A stretch of DNA of 64,000 nt from the NCBI RefSeq assembly GCF_014654675.1, contig NZ_BNBC01000005.1, positions 186,001-250,000 on the forward strand. The letters are read 5' to 3'. Below are positions 7,200-17,640 of this stretch, one piece after another. Each line of letters starts with the position of its first letter. The first letter of the stretch is position 1. The DNA is from Streptomyces spiralis. Its GTDB lineage: Bacteria > Actinomycetota > Actinomycetes > Streptomycetales > Streptomycetaceae. Made by a program: the position numbers and the translations under genes. The notes below the pieces were generated by a model. That model made no database searches and was not told the origin of the DNA. It was given only the letters and a program-made list of their open reading frames with translations.

Positions 7200-8723
7200 T
7201 CACCCCGCGTCTTCCAGTTTCTGTCCCTTCAGCAGGACCCACGCCGCTGCCGCCGCTCCCAGCAGGACCGCCGCGCCCGCGCCCGAGGCCAGGTGGAGGC
7301 CGTGGACGAAGGCGTCGCGGGCAGCCCCGAGCAGCTCCTGAGCGGTGTGTGCGGGCAGGTTCTCCGACGCCTCCACCGCGCCACCCAGTGACTCGCGGGC
7401 CTGGGACGGCGTACCCGGCGGGCCCGGGAAGCCGCGGTAGGCGGCGGTGACGATGGAACCGAGCAGGGCGATGCCCAGGGCCGCGCCGAGTTCGTACGCC
7501 GTCTCGGAGACCGCCGAGGCGGCGCCCGCCTGCTCCTTGGGCACACTGGAGAGGATCACGTCGGCGGTGACCGTGAACGAGAACCCGGCGCCCACGCCGA
7601 CCACCAGCAGGGCCGCACCCAGCAGCGGGTAGCCCGTCGCGGCGTCCAGCGTCGTCAGCGCGGCCAGCGCCAGGCCGACGGCGGCCAGACCGCCCGAGAC
7701 CACGGCCCGTACCGAGAAGCGCCGGGCGGCCCGGCCGGCCACCAGACCGGCCGCCACCGCGCCCACGGCCGCGGGGACTTCGGCCAGGCCCGCCTCGAAC
7801 GGCCGCCTGTCCTGGACCAGTTGCAGGTACTGGGAGAGGAAGAAGACCAGTCCGGACATGCCGAGGACGGTCAGCAGATCGGCGAGTACCGCGCCGCTGA
7901 AGCCGCGGTTGCGAAAGAGCCGGATGTCCAGCAGCGGTGTGGGCAGGGTGAGCTGCCGGCGGACGAACCGGTACAGCGCGGCCGCGCCCACCGCTCCCGC
8001 GCCGAGGACCGCCGGGGTGAACCCGTGCGCGGCGGCCTCCTTCACGGCGTAGACGATGCCGATCACGCCGACCAGGGACAGCAGGACGCCGGCCAGGTCC
8101 CAGGGGCCCGGGTCCGGGTTGCGGGACTCGGGCAGCAGGCGGACGCCGACGAGGACGAGGACCGCCATCACGGGCAGGTTGATCAGGAAGACCGAGCCCC
8201 ACCAGAAGTGTTCGAGGAGGAATCCGCCGGCGATCGGGCCGACCGCCGTGCCGGCGGAGGCGGTCGCGCCCCAGATGCCGACCGCGAGGCTGCGCTCGCG
8301 CGGGTCGTGGAAGATGTTGCGGATCAGGGCGAGCGTGGCGGGCATCAGCGTGGCGCCCGCGACACCGAGCAGCGCCCGGGCGAGGATCATCAGCTCCGGG
8401 GTGGTCGCGTAGGCGTTGAGCACGGAGATCGCGCCGAACGCCGTGGCGCCGCCGAGCAGGATGCGCTTGCGGCCGATGCGGTCGCCGAGGCTGCCCATGG
8501 AGACGAGCAGACCGGCGATGACGAACGAGTAGACGTCTCCGATCCACAGCAGCTGGGTGCCGGAGGGCTCGAGGTCCTCGCTGATGTACGGGGTCGCCAG
8601 GCCGAGGACGGTCGCGTCGACGGCCACCAGCAGCACGGCGAGCACGAGGACGGCCAGCGCGAGCCACCGGCCCGGCCGCTGCTCCGTCTCCGTCGCGGCC
8701 GCCGGCCGCAGGGTGCTGGTCAT
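7200..8723 (-). CDS. MFS drug-efflux transporter (DHA2 family, 14 TM)
   Basis: Proton-driven exporter, 507 residues, about 14 helices. Motif A GSLGDRIGRKRILL follows helix 2, Asp in helix 1 (VAVDATVLGLATP) is typical, and motif C occurs in helix 5 (ASAGTAVGPIAGGFLLEHFWW). The ATG at 8723 follows AGAGGAACC and overlaps the stop of the upstream tetR gene (ATGA). The pair is a standard drug-sensing export unit; the substrate is unknown, as in SmvA/EmrB-like pumps. Confidence 0.92.
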   Translation of the reverse strand: MTSTLRPAAATETEQRPGRWLALAVLVLAVLLVAVDATVLGLATPYISEDLEPSGTQLLWIGDVYSFVIAGLLVSMGSLGDRIGRKRILLGGATAFGAISVLNAYATTPELMILARALLGVAGATLMPATLALIRNIFHDPRERSLAVGIWGATASAGTAVGPIAGGFLLEHFWWGSVFLINLPVMAVLVLVGVRLLPESRNPDPGPWDLAGVLLSLVGVIGIVYAVKEAAAHGFTPAVLGAGAVGAAALYRFVRRQLTLPTPLLDIRLFRNRGFSGAVLADLLTVLGMSGLVFFLSQYLQLVQDRRPFEAGLAEVPAAVGAVAAGLVAGRAARRFSVRAVVSGGLAAVGLALAALTTLDAATGYPLLGAALLVVGVGAGFSFTVTADVILSSVPKEQAGAASAVSETAYELGAALGIALLGSIVTAAYRGFPGPPGTPSQARESLGGAVEASENLPAHTAQELLGAARDAFVHGLHLASGAGAAVLLGAAAAAWVLLKGQKLEDAG

Positions 8724-9295
8724 GGTTCCTCTCTTCGCAGAGCACCGCCGAGCAGCAGCTCGACGATCATGTGGGTGAAGTCCTTGGGGGCGACCCGGCC
8801 GTCCTGCGCGGCCCAGGCACAGGAGGCGATCAGCCCGTAGAGCGCCTCGGTGAGCCAGACCGGGCTGAGATCGATGCGGAACTCGCCGCTTTGCTGACCG
8901 CGCACGAACACGGTGCCGATCCGTGCGTCGATCCGGGACCATCCGGGGTCGCCCTCGGTCTCCCAGAGCTGGTTCTCGCCGTACAAGAAGGCGAGCAGCC
9001 CGGCCGCGGGCTGGATCTCGCGCACCAGTCTGCGCACCGCGTCGCTCGCCGACCCGTCGTCCAGCCGGGCCCTGGTCAGCGCGGCCTCGCACTCGGCGAT
9101 GCCGAGCGCCTCCAGCGCCCGGACCAGTGCGTCACGGCCCGCGAAGTGGCGGTGGAGTGTGGCCCGGCTGATCCCGGCGGCCTTGGCGACCTCGTCCATG
9201 GTCGCGGTGGACTTGCGGGTCAGCAGGGCGGCTGCGCTGCGCAGTACGTGCTCACGATCGAGGGCCATGAGACGAGCATAGCCCATGTGAGACAT
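8720..9295 (-). CDS. TetR-family repressor of the adjacent MFS pump
   Basis: 191 residues if started at ATG 9295; internal ATGs at 9286 and 9268 are alternatives. The N-terminal helix-turn-helix (MDEVAKAAGISRATLHRHFAG) is classical TetR; the rest is a ligand-binding helical domain. TATAAT at 9310-9305 puts the transcript start around 9299, so the first ATG would be almost leaderless. A perfect palindrome covers this start, pointing to autoregulation of the tetR-MFS operon. Confidence 0.88.
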   Translation of the reverse strand: MSHMGYARLMALDREHVLRSAAALLTRKSTATMDEVAKAAGISRATLHRHFAGRDALVRALEALGIAECEAALTRARLDDGSASDAVRRLVREIQPAAGLLAFLYGENQLWETEGDPGWSRIDARIGTVFVRGQQSGEFRIDLSPVWLTEALYGLIASCAWAAQDGRVAPKDFTHMIVELLLGGALRREEP

Positions 9296-9310
9296 TCATG
9301 TCTCATTATA
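9288..9310 (-). promoter_or_regulatory. tetR promoter and operator palindrome
   Basis: TGAGACAT-TC-ATGTCTCA (9288-9305) is a perfect 8-bp-arm inverted repeat, next to a consensus TATAAT (9305-9310, minus strand). A further half-site-like GAGATGT lies just upstream (about 9317-9325). Repressor bound here would block the start site. Confidence 0.75.
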
Positions 9311-9351
9311 GGCGCGGACATCTCATGGCTGCCGCTCGGTGAGGTGGTCCG

Positions 9352-10323
9352 TCAGTGCCAGGGCAGCTGTCCGCGGTGCTCCCAGTAGGCGCGCGGGTCC
9401 TCCACGAGCGCAGCGAGGCGGGTCAGCTGGTCCGCGTCGAGGTCGACGACGGCCGCGTGGAGGTTGGAGGCGAGCTGGGTGGCGGTCGCGGCGCCGGAGA
9501 GGACGACACCGGCCCAGGGCTGACGCAGGATCAGGGCGAGGGCCACGGCGTCGCAGCCGAGCCCCGTCTCGGCGGCCACGGCCTTCAGCGCGTCCGGGGC
9601 GTGGGGCTCGGCGAGCCTGCCGTTGGCCATGCCCTCCTTGACGATCACCGTCAGTCCGGCGTCGTGCGCCTCGGCGAGGGCGGGGCCCACCGAGGTCTCC
9701 AGGGCGTTGTACGTCGACTGCACGGTACGGAAGAGGGGCTCGCCGTCGACGGTCACCTGAAGCGCGGCACGGACCGTGTCGGCCTGGGCGGGGCCGCTGG
9801 TGGAGAAGCCGACGGTCAGGCCGGAGGCGGCGGCCTCGGCGAGCCGGGCGTGGAGTTCCTTGTCGGTCAGCGCCGGGCTGTCCGGGGTCAGCGAGTGGAT
9901 CTGGTAGAGGTCGAGCCGGTCGCCGAGCAGTTCGGCGGTCTCGGCGCGCTGCCGCTCGTAGGCGGCGAGGCTGTGGTCCTTGACCTCGTGCCGCTCGGCG
10001 TCGGTGGTCCAGCCGGCGGTGTAGGTGTAGCCCCACTTGCTGCCGATCACGACGTCGTCGATCTCGGGGTGGGCGCGCAGCCAGCCGGCGAGGAACTCCT
10101 CGGAGCGGCCGTAGGAGCGGGCGGCGTCGAAGTAGCGGACGCCCTGCGCGTAGGCCGCCTGGAGCAGTTCGTGGGTGCGCTCGCGCAGGGCGTCGACGGT
10201 GCGGTCGGCCGGGAGGTCACCGTCGCGGCCGAGGTTGATGTATCCGGGGCGCCCGACGGCAGCGAGGCCCAGGCCCAGGTGACAGGTGGGAGTCGTGGCT
10301 GCGGCCAGTCGGGCGAAGGGCAT
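9352..10323 (-). CDS. aldo/keto reductase
   Basis: NADPH-dependent carbonyl reductase, 323 residues, TIM-barrel family. Catalytic residues are visible: Asp66 and Tyr71 in FDAARSYGRSEEF, Lys in GSKWGYTY, and His in YQIHSL. The C-terminal cofactor segment includes SGAATATQLASNL. GGAG six bases before the ATG at 10323 supports the start. Physiological substrate unknown. Confidence 0.9.
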   Translation of the reverse strand: MPFARLAAATTPTCHLGLGLAAVGRPGYINLGRDGDLPADRTVDALRERTHELLQAAYAQGVRYFDAARSYGRSEEFLAGWLRAHPEIDDVVIGSKWGYTYTAGWTTDAERHEVKDHSLAAYERQRAETAELLGDRLDLYQIHSLTPDSPALTDKELHARLAEAAASGLTVGFSTSGPAQADTVRAALQVTVDGEPLFRTVQSTYNALETSVGPALAEAHDAGLTVIVKEGMANGRLAEPHAPDALKAVAAETGLGCDAVALALILRQPWAGVVLSGAATATQLASNLHAAVVDLDADQLTRLAALVEDPRAYWEHRGQLPWH

Positions 10324-10403
10324 CGCGGGCTCCGTTCGGTCGGCTCCTTACGGCTCAGACCAACGTAACCCGCGATGTCCCGGTGGCAACGGCAACCGAG
10401 GCG

Positions 10404-11903
<1,500 letters not shown>

Positions 11904-13106
11904 TCAGGCTCCGCCTGCCAGATCGCGCCGCGCGGCGATCTTCGAGGACAGGCTGTGGATGTCGATGAAGCCCTTGGCCGCGGACTGGTCGAAGGTGTCG
12001 CCGGTGTCGTAGGTGGCGAGGTGGAAGTCGTACAGCGACTGAGCCGAGCGCCGGCCGGTGACGACCGCGCGGCCGCCGTGCAGGGTCATGCGGATGTCGC
12101 CGGAGACGTGCCGGCTGGCCTCGTCGACGAAGCCGTCCAGGGCGCGCTTGAGCGGGGAGAACCACTGGCCGTCGTAGACGAGTTCGCCCCAGCGCTGCTC
12201 GACCTGCCGCTTGTAGCGGGCCAGTTCGCGCTCGACGGTGACGTTCTCCAGCTCCTGGTGGGCGGTGATCAGGGCGATCGCGCCGGGTGCTTCGTAGACC
12301 TCGCGGGACTTGATGCCGACGAGGCGGTCCTCGACCATGTCGATCCGGCCGACGCCCTGGGCGCCGGCCCGCTCGTTGAGCTGCTGGATCGCCTGGAGGA
12401 CGGTGACGGGCCTGCCGTCGATCGCGACCGGGACGCCCTCGGCGAAGGTGATGATCACCTCGTCGGGGTCGCGCGGGGCGGCCGGGTTCCGCGTGTATTC
12501 GTAGATGTCCTCGATCGGCGCGTTCCAGATGTCCTCGAGGAAGCCGGTCTCGACGGCGCGGCCGAAGACGTTCTGGTCGATGGAGTACGGGGACTTCCTG
12601 GTGGTCGCGATGGGGAGGTTCTTCTCCTCGCAGAACGCGATGGCCTTGTCGCGGGTCATCGCGTAGTCGCGGACCGGGGCGACGCACTTCAGATCGGGGG
12701 CGAGGGCGACGATCCCGGCCTCGAAGCGGACCTGGTCGTTGCCCTTGCCGGTGCAGCCGTGGGCGACGGTGGTGGCGCCGTGCTTCCGGGCGGCGGCGAC
12801 CAGGTGCTTGACGATCACCGGCCGGGAGAGCGCGGAGACCAGCGGGTAGCGGTCCATGTAGAGGGCGTTGGCCTTGATCGCCGGGAGGCAGTACTCGTCG
12901 GCGAACTCGTCCCTGGCGTCGGCGACCTCGGCCTCGACGGCACCGCAGGCGAGCGCGCGCTTGCGGATGACGTCCAGGTCCTCGCCGCCCTGGCCGACGT
13001 CCACCGCGACGGCGATGACCTCGGCGCCCGTCTCCTCGGCGATCCAGCCGATGGCGACGGAGGTGTCCAGACCGCCCGAGTAGGCGAGTACGACGCGCTC
13101 GGTCAC
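11904..13106 (-). CDS. argG: argininosuccinate synthase
   Basis: Joins citrulline and aspartate using ATP. 400 residues, standard. PP-loop [14 protein letters not shown] at residues 8-21, [13 protein letters not shown] for citrulline/aspartate, and [15 protein letters not shown] at the end. GTG at 13106 follows GAGGAGA. Its promoter carries a phased TGCA array typical of ArgR control. Confidence 0.97.
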   Translation of the reverse strand: MTERVVLAYSGGLDTSVAIGWIAEETGAEVIAVAVDVGQGGEDLDVIRKRALACGAVEAEVADARDEFADEYCLPAIKANALYMDRYPLVSALSRPVIVKHLVAAARKHGATTVAHGCTGKGNDQVRFEAGIVALAPDLKCVAPVRDYAMTRDKAIAFCEEKNLPIATTRKSPYSIDQNVFGRAVETGFLEDIWNAPIEDIYEYTRNPAAPRDPDEVIITFAEGVPVAIDGRPVTVLQAIQQLNERAGAQGVGRIDMVEDRLVGIKSREVYEAPGAIALITAHQELENVTVERELARYKRQVEQRWGELVYDGQWFSPLKRALDGFVDEASRHVSGDIRMTLHGGRAVVTGRRSAQSLYDFHLATYDTGDTFDQSAAKGFIDIHSLSSKIAARRDLAGGA

Positions 13107-13134
13107 GGGTCTCTCCTCACAGTGCCCTGCCCTC

Positions 13135-13171
13135 TATGCATGAGTATGCAGAGCCCTGCATGATTCGTCAA
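13135..13171 (-). promoter_or_regulatory. argG promoter with ARG-box array
   Basis: On the minus strand: -35 TTGACG (13171-13166), 17-base spacer, -10 CATACT (13148-13143). TGCA occurs at 13137, 13147 and 13157, exactly 10 bp apart, so on one helix face and overlapping the -10. ArgR hexamers bind such repeated half-sites. Confidence 0.7.
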
Positions 13172-13214
13172 TCGACACCGCCTGCGGACATCTGAAACGG
13201 ACGCCAAAATTCAT

Positions 13215-13243
13215 TAGACAGCCGAAAGAAATGCCCCGATAAT
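13215..13243 (+). promoter_or_regulatory. promoter of the PPOX-family gene
   Basis: -35 TAGACA (13215-13220), 17-base spacer, -10 GATAAT (13238-13243). The start site falls around 13250-13252, at the proposed first codon. The heptamer TTAGACA occurs at 13214 and again at 13246. Confidence 0.65.
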
Positions 13244-13251
13244 CGTTAGAC

Positions 13252-13839
13252 ATTGGAAAGACCTATGAACGCATTGACGGCAGGCTGCGCACGTTCATCG
13301 AGGAGCAGCCCCTCTTCTTCACCGCGACCGCCCCGCTGTCGGGCGACGGCACGGTCAACCTCTCGCCCAAGGGCCTCAAGGGCTGCTTCGCGGTGCTCGA
13401 CGAGCAGACCGTGGCCTATCTGGACTTCGCCGGATCCAACGCGGAGACCATCGCCCACCTGCGGGAGAACGGCAGGATCACCCTGATGTGGTGCGCCTTC
13501 CAGGGGCCGCCCAACATCGTGCGCGTGCACGGCCGGGGCGAGCCGGTCTTCCGCGACGACCCGCGCTTCCCGGAGCTCCTCGCCCGCTTCCCGGACATCG
13601 ACCCCACCACGCACGGGCTGCGCGCCGTCATCGTCGTCCGCGCCGAACTGATCCGGGACACCTGCGGGTACGCGGTCCCCTTCATGGCGTACGAGGAGGA
13701 CCGCGATCTGCACGGCAGGCGGTTCGCCCGCGAGGACGACGCCTCGCTGAGCGAGTACTTCGCCAGGAAGGAGCACATCGCCACCAGCCTGGACGGGCTG
13801 CCGGGGCTGCCGTTGCCGCTGCCGCCGTCGCCGGTCTGA
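13252..13839 (+). CDS. pyridoxamine 5'-phosphate oxidase-fold (PPOX/FMN) protein
   Basis: Predicted flavin- or F420-binding split-barrel protein, 195 residues, resembling actinobacterial PPOX proteins. The conserved opening GKTYERIDGRLRTFIEEQP is in frame from 13255, then LFFTATAPL and NLSPKG. The codon before GKTYERID is ATT at 13252, and an in-frame TAA at 13240 rules out an earlier start, so translation seems to begin at ATT. A GTG at 13393 would delete 47 conserved residues. The promoter position implies a leaderless mRNA. Function in the cell is unknown. Confidence 0.8.
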   Translation: MGKTYERIDGRLRTFIEEQPLFFTATAPLSGDGTVNLSPKGLKGCFAVLDEQTVAYLDFAGSNAETIAHLRENGRITLMWCAFQGPPNIVRVHGRGEPVFRDDPRFPELLARFPDIDPTTHGLRAVIVVRAELIRDTCGYAVPFMAYEEDRDLHGRRFAREDDASLSEYFARKEHIATSLDGLPGLPLPLPPSPV

Positions 13840-13848
13840 GCGGCGTGC

Positions 13849-15381
13849 TCAGCCGGTGCCGCCGCCCACCGCGCCGGCCGGCAGCCGCACCGTGAACGTC
13901 GTCGAGCCCGTGCGGCTCTCCAGCTCCACGCTTCCGCCGTGGGCCTCGGTCACCGCTGTCACGATCGACAGGCCGAGGCCCGCTCCGGCTCCGGCACCGG
14001 CCGAGGGGTCGGTGCGCCGGCGGTCGGCGCGGGTGAAGCGGTCGAAGACGCCCGGACGGATCTCCTCCGGGATCCCGGGGCCGTCGTCGTGGACGGACAG
14101 GGCCGCCGTGGAGGCGTCGGTCTCCAGGGTGACCGTCACCTTCGTGCCCTCGGGCGTGTGCAGACGGGCGTTGGCCAGCAGGTTGGCCAGGACCTGCTGG
14201 AGCCGGTGGGCGTCGCCGGTCACCGTCACCGGCTCCTCCGGCAGGTCCAGCGCCCAGCGGTGCCCAGGCCCCACGGCCCGGGCGTCGGTCACCGCGTCCA
14301 GGACCAGGCGGGTGAGGTCGACCGGGCGGCGCTCCAGGGGGCGGCCGGCGTCCAGCCGGGCCAGGAGCAGCATCTCGTCGACCATCTCGCCCATGCGCGC
14401 GGACTCGGCGGCGATGCGTTCCAGGGCGCGCGACACCTCGGGCGGTACCGGGCCGGGGTGCAGCAGGGCGAGTTCGGCGTGGCCGCGCACCGAGGCCACC
14501 GGGGTGCGCAGCTCGTGGCTGGCGTCGGCGGCGAAGCTGCGCAGCCGCTCCTCGCTGGCGTGCCGTTTGGTGAGAGCGTCCTCGACGTGGTGGAGCATCC
14601 GGTCGAAGGCGGTGGAGACCCGGCCCACCTCGCTGTGCGGATCCGCTTCGGGCGCCCGGGGCGGCAGCGCCACCTCACCGCTGGCCAGCGGCAGCTCGCT
14701 GACCCGGGTGGCGGTGGCCGCGACCCGGCTCAGCGGCCGCAGCGACCAGCGCACCCACAGGGCGCCCGCGACTCCGGCGGCGGCCAGGGCGAGCCCGAAG
14801 ACGCCCCCGGCGACCAGTTCCAGCCGGTGGACCGTGGCCCGTACCGGCTCCATCGGCAACCCGGTGACCAGCACGTCGCCGTCCCGGCCAGGCCAGGCCG
14901 CCAGCCGGTAGTCGCCCAGCGCCGACAGGCGCACGGTGTGACCGTGGCGGTCCACCGGCAGCGTGGCCAGGGCCTCGCGGTCGGCGGCGGTGAGGGGGAT
15001 GGCGAAGCCGGGGTGGGTACGGGAGGGGACGACCGCCGCGTTGGTCACCGCGCCGCCCAGCAGCCGGGCGCCGAACGTCTCGGCGGCCTGCCGGCGGGTG
15101 TCGCCGTGCTCGTCGCCGTCGTGGTCGGAGGGCTTGCCCGTGACGGTGCCAGCGCCGGTGCCGTGCTCCAGGCTCTGCGCGAAGCTCGGCCCGGTCTGCT
15201 CCAGCTGCTGGTCGAGCCGGCCGATGAGGAAGCCGTTCAGCTCGACGACCGCGGCCACGCCGACGGCGGCGCAGCCGGCGGCGAGCAGCACCACCAGGCC
15301 GAAGGTGAGCCGGGCCCGCAGCGTACGCGGCCGGGGCAGCCGCCCCGCCCGCCGTGCCACCCGAGCGAGCCGCGCCCTCAC
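13849..15381 (-). CDS. membrane sensor histidine kinase (HAMP/HisKA/HATPase)
   Basis: 510 residues. TM1 near 25-48, an extracytoplasmic sensor of about 140 residues, TM2 near 190-212, then HAMP, the H-box SHELRTPVASVRGH, N-box LANLLANARLHTP, G1 HDDGPGIPEE and G2 GLGLSIV. The GTG start at 15381 overlaps the response-regulator stop (GTGA). The pair reads divergently from the flavin electron-transfer cluster and is the best candidate for its control; the signal is unknown. Confidence 0.93.
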   Translation of the reverse strand: MRARLARVARRAGRLPRPRTLRARLTFGLVVLLAAGCAAVGVAAVVELNGFLIGRLDQQLEQTGPSFAQSLEHGTGAGTVTGKPSDHDGDEHGDTRRQAAETFGARLLGGAVTNAAVVPSRTHPGFAIPLTAADREALATLPVDRHGHTVRLSALGDYRLAAWPGRDGDVLVTGLPMEPVRATVHRLELVAGGVFGLALAAAGVAGALWVRWSLRPLSRVAATATRVSELPLASGEVALPPRAPEADPHSEVGRVSTAFDRMLHHVEDALTKRHASEERLRSFAADASHELRTPVASVRGHAELALLHPGPVPPEVSRALERIAAESARMGEMVDEMLLLARLDAGRPLERRPVDLTRLVLDAVTDARAVGPGHRWALDLPEEPVTVTGDAHRLQQVLANLLANARLHTPEGTKVTVTLETDASTAALSVHDDGPGIPEEIRPGVFDRFTRADRRRTDPSAGAGAGAGLGLSIVTAVTEAHGGSVELESRTGSTTFTVRLPAGAVGGGTG

Positions 15382-16127
15382 CGGACCGCCGGCTTCAGCA
15401 CGTAGCCCGCCCCGCGCACCGTGTGGATCATGGGCTCGCGGCCCGCGTCCACCTTCTTGCGCAGGTAGGAGATGTACAGCTCCACCACATGGGCCCGGCC
15501 GCCGAAGTCGTAGGACCAGACACGGTCCAGGATCTGTGCCTTGCTGAGCACCCGGCGGGGGTTGCGCATCAGGAAGCGCAGCAGCTCGTACTCGGTCGGG
15601 GAGAGCTCGATCAGCTCCCCGGCCCGGGTCACCTCGCGCGCGTCCTCGTCCATCACCAGGTCGCCCACGGTCAGCCGCGGCCCGTCGTCCGGCTGCCGGG
15701 CCATCCCGGCGCGGCGCAGCAGCCCGCGCAGCCGGGCGACCACCTCCTCCAGGCTGAACGGCTTGGTCACGTAGTCGTCGCCGCCCGCGGTGATCCCGGC
15801 GATGCGGTCCTCCACCGCGTCCCGTGCCGTGAGGAAGAGCACACAGACGTCCGGGCGCACTTCGTGCAGGTCCCGCAGCACGGCGAAGCCGTCGATGTCC
15901 GGGAGCATCACGTCGAGCACGACGGCGTCGGGCCGCAGCTCACGGGCGCGGGCGACGGCGGTGGCGCCGTCACCGGCGGCCTCGACCTCCCAGCCCTGGT
16001 AGCGCAGGGCGCCGCAGAGCACCTCGGCGAGGTCCGGGTCGTCGTCGACGACCAGGACCCGGACGGGGGTGCCGTCGGGGCGGGTGAGCACGGGAAGACC
16101 GGAAGGGGCCGGGCGGGATGCGTTCAT
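15378..16127 (-). CDS. OmpR-family response regulator
   Basis: 249 residues: receiver domain with acidic pocket VVDDDPD and phosphoacceptor Asp72 in VVLDVMLPD, switch Lys in DDYVTKPFSLEE, then a winged-helix DNA-binding domain (ELSPTEYELLRFLMRNP). Partner of the overlapping kinase. The divergent promoter region beside it carries TCAGAG repeats that could be its sites. Confidence 0.94.
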   Translation of the reverse strand: MNASRPAPSGLPVLTRPDGTPVRVLVVDDDPDLAEVLCGALRYQGWEVEAAGDGATAVARARELRPDAVVLDVMLPDIDGFAVLRDLHEVRPDVCVLFLTARDAVEDRIAGITAGGDDYVTKPFSLEEVVARLRGLLRRAGMARQPDDGPRLTVGDLVMDEDAREVTRAGELIELSPTEYELLRFLMRNPRRVLSKAQILDRVWSYDFGGRAHVVELYISYLRKKVDAGREPMIHTVRGAGYVLKPAVR

Positions 16128-16174
16128 GGCTCTTCCAGCATCGCCGGTCGCGCGGCGGGGTGGTGCGTGAGGTG

Positions 16175-16232
16175 CCTCTGAGTTCTCTGTGAGTGGTGGT
16201 CGCCACCCCCGTACTCAGAGCTCTTTCAGAGG
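16175..16232. promoter_or_regulatory. repeat cluster in the divergent promoter of the two-component and flavin genes
   Basis: TCAGAG at 16215-16220 and 16226-16231 are direct repeats 11 bp apart, the usual OmpR-family spacing. On the left, CTCTGA (16176-16181) and CTCTGT (16185-16190) are the inverted counterparts, giving an outer dyad CCTCTGA/TCAGAGG. A site for the adjacent regulator is inferred. Confidence 0.5.
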
Positions 16233-16280
16233 TTCGGCCCGCACAGTGGCGTCCTGGACCGGTGAAAGGACGTACGACAG

Positions 16281-17633
16281 ATGACCACGGTGTACGGACG
16301 ACGGGCCGCACCGCCCGTCCCGGTGGTGCCCCGGCGCTCCCCGGCGGGTGCCGTGCTGGCGCTGCTGTGGGCGGGGGCCGCCGCGGTGGTCGGCCTGTGG
16401 TGGTACGGCACCCCCTCCGTCGTCGGCTCGGCGGGCGTGCTGACCGGCGCGGGACGCATCGCGGGCCTGCTGTGCGGATACGCCTGCGCGGTCCTCGTCG
16501 GGCTGATGGCCCGGGTGCCGCTGCTGGAGCGGAGGGTCGGCTCGGACCGGGTGGCCCGCTGGCACGCGATGGCCGGCCGGTACACGGTCTGCCTGCTGGT
16601 CGTGCACGTGGTGCTGATCGTTCTCGGTTACGCGGCCCAGGACCGGGCCTCGGTCCGGCACGAGGCGCTCTCGATCGTCCTCGACTACCCGGAGATGCTG
16701 AAGGCCGCCCTCGGCACGGTGATCCTCCTCGCCGTGGGCGTCACCTCGGCGCGCGCGGTGCGGCGCCGCACCAGCCACGAGTTCTGGTACTACGTGCACC
16801 TGCTCACCTACGCCGCCGTCTTCCTGGCCTTCGGCCACCAGCTTGCGCTGGGCGACCAGTTCAACGGCCACACCGTGGCCACGGCCGCCTGGTACGTGCT
16901 GTACCTCGGCGTCGCGGCGCTCGTGCTCTGGTTCCGGGTCCTGGCGCCGGTGCGGCTCAACCTGCGGCACCGGCTGCGGGTCGAGTCGGTGCACCCGGAG
17001 GCGCCCGGGGTGTACTCGGTGGTCGTGCGCGGCCACCGGCTGGACGAACTCGGCGCCCGGCCGGGCCAGTTCTTCCGCTGGCGGTTCCTCGCCGAGGGCA
17101 TGGGATGGACCTCCACGCCGTACTCCCTGTCGGCGCCGCCCCGCCCGGACCGCTTGCGCATCACCGTGAAGGCGCTCGGCGACCACAGCGCCGCCGTGCC
17201 GCTGCTGCGGCCGGGCACCCGGGTGTGGGCGGAGGGCCCCTACGGCTCTCTGACCGCCGACCGGCGCACCGCGCACAAGTCGCTGCTGATCGCCGGCGGT
17301 GTCGGCATCACCCCCCTGCGGGCGCTGTTCGAGACGCTGCCCGGCGAGGTCACCCTGCTGTACCGGGCGCGCACGGCCGAGGACCTCGCCCTGGGGGCCG
17401 AGCTGGAGGCGATCGCGCGGTGGCGCGGGGCACGGGTGCTCTACGCGCTCAACGGCCCGAACGGGGAGCGCCCCGCCATCACCGTTACGTCCCTGCGGGC
17501 GTCCGTCGCCGACCTGTCCGGGCACGACGTGTACCTCTGCGGTCCGCACGCCTTCGCGCAGGGCCTGTACGAGGTGCTGCGCGCCGCCGGAGTGCCGGAC
17601 CGGCGTATCCACCACGAGTCCTTCGAGCTGTGA
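16281..17633 (+). CDS. membrane ferric-reductase-like flavin oxidoreductase, copy 1
   Basis: 450 residues. The N-terminal half is a ferric-reductase-type membrane domain (about six helices) with haem-ligand-type histidines in HAMAGRYTVCLLVVHVV and YYVHLLTYAAVFLAFGHQ. The C-terminal half is a ferredoxin-NADP reductase module: FAD motif PYSLSAPP, nucleotide motif IAGGVGITPLRALFETLP, and DVYLCGPHAF. It should pass electrons from NAD(P)H through the membrane to the exported FMN-binding protein encoded seven bases downstream. Ribosome site GTGAAAGGA precedes the ATG. Confidence 0.88.
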   Translation: MTTVYGRRAAPPVPVVPRRSPAGAVLALLWAGAAAVVGLWWYGTPSVVGSAGVLTGAGRIAGLLCGYACAVLVGLMARVPLLERRVGSDRVARWHAMAGRYTVCLLVVHVVLIVLGYAAQDRASVRHEALSIVLDYPEMLKAALGTVILLAVGVTSARAVRRRTSHEFWYYVHLLTYAAVFLAFGHQLALGDQFNGHTVATAAWYVLYLGVAALVLWFRVLAPVRLNLRHRLRVESVHPEAPGVYSVVVRGHRLDELGARPGQFFRWRFLAEGMGWTSTPYSLSAPPRPDRLRITVKALGDHSAAVPLLRPGTRVWAEGPYGSLTADRRTAHKSLLIAGGVGITPLRALFETLPGEVTLLYRARTAEDLALGAELEAIARWRGARVLYALNGPNGERPAITVTSLRASVADLSGHDVYLCGPHAFAQGLYEVLRAAGVPDRRIHHESFEL

Positions 17634-17640
17634 GGCCCCG

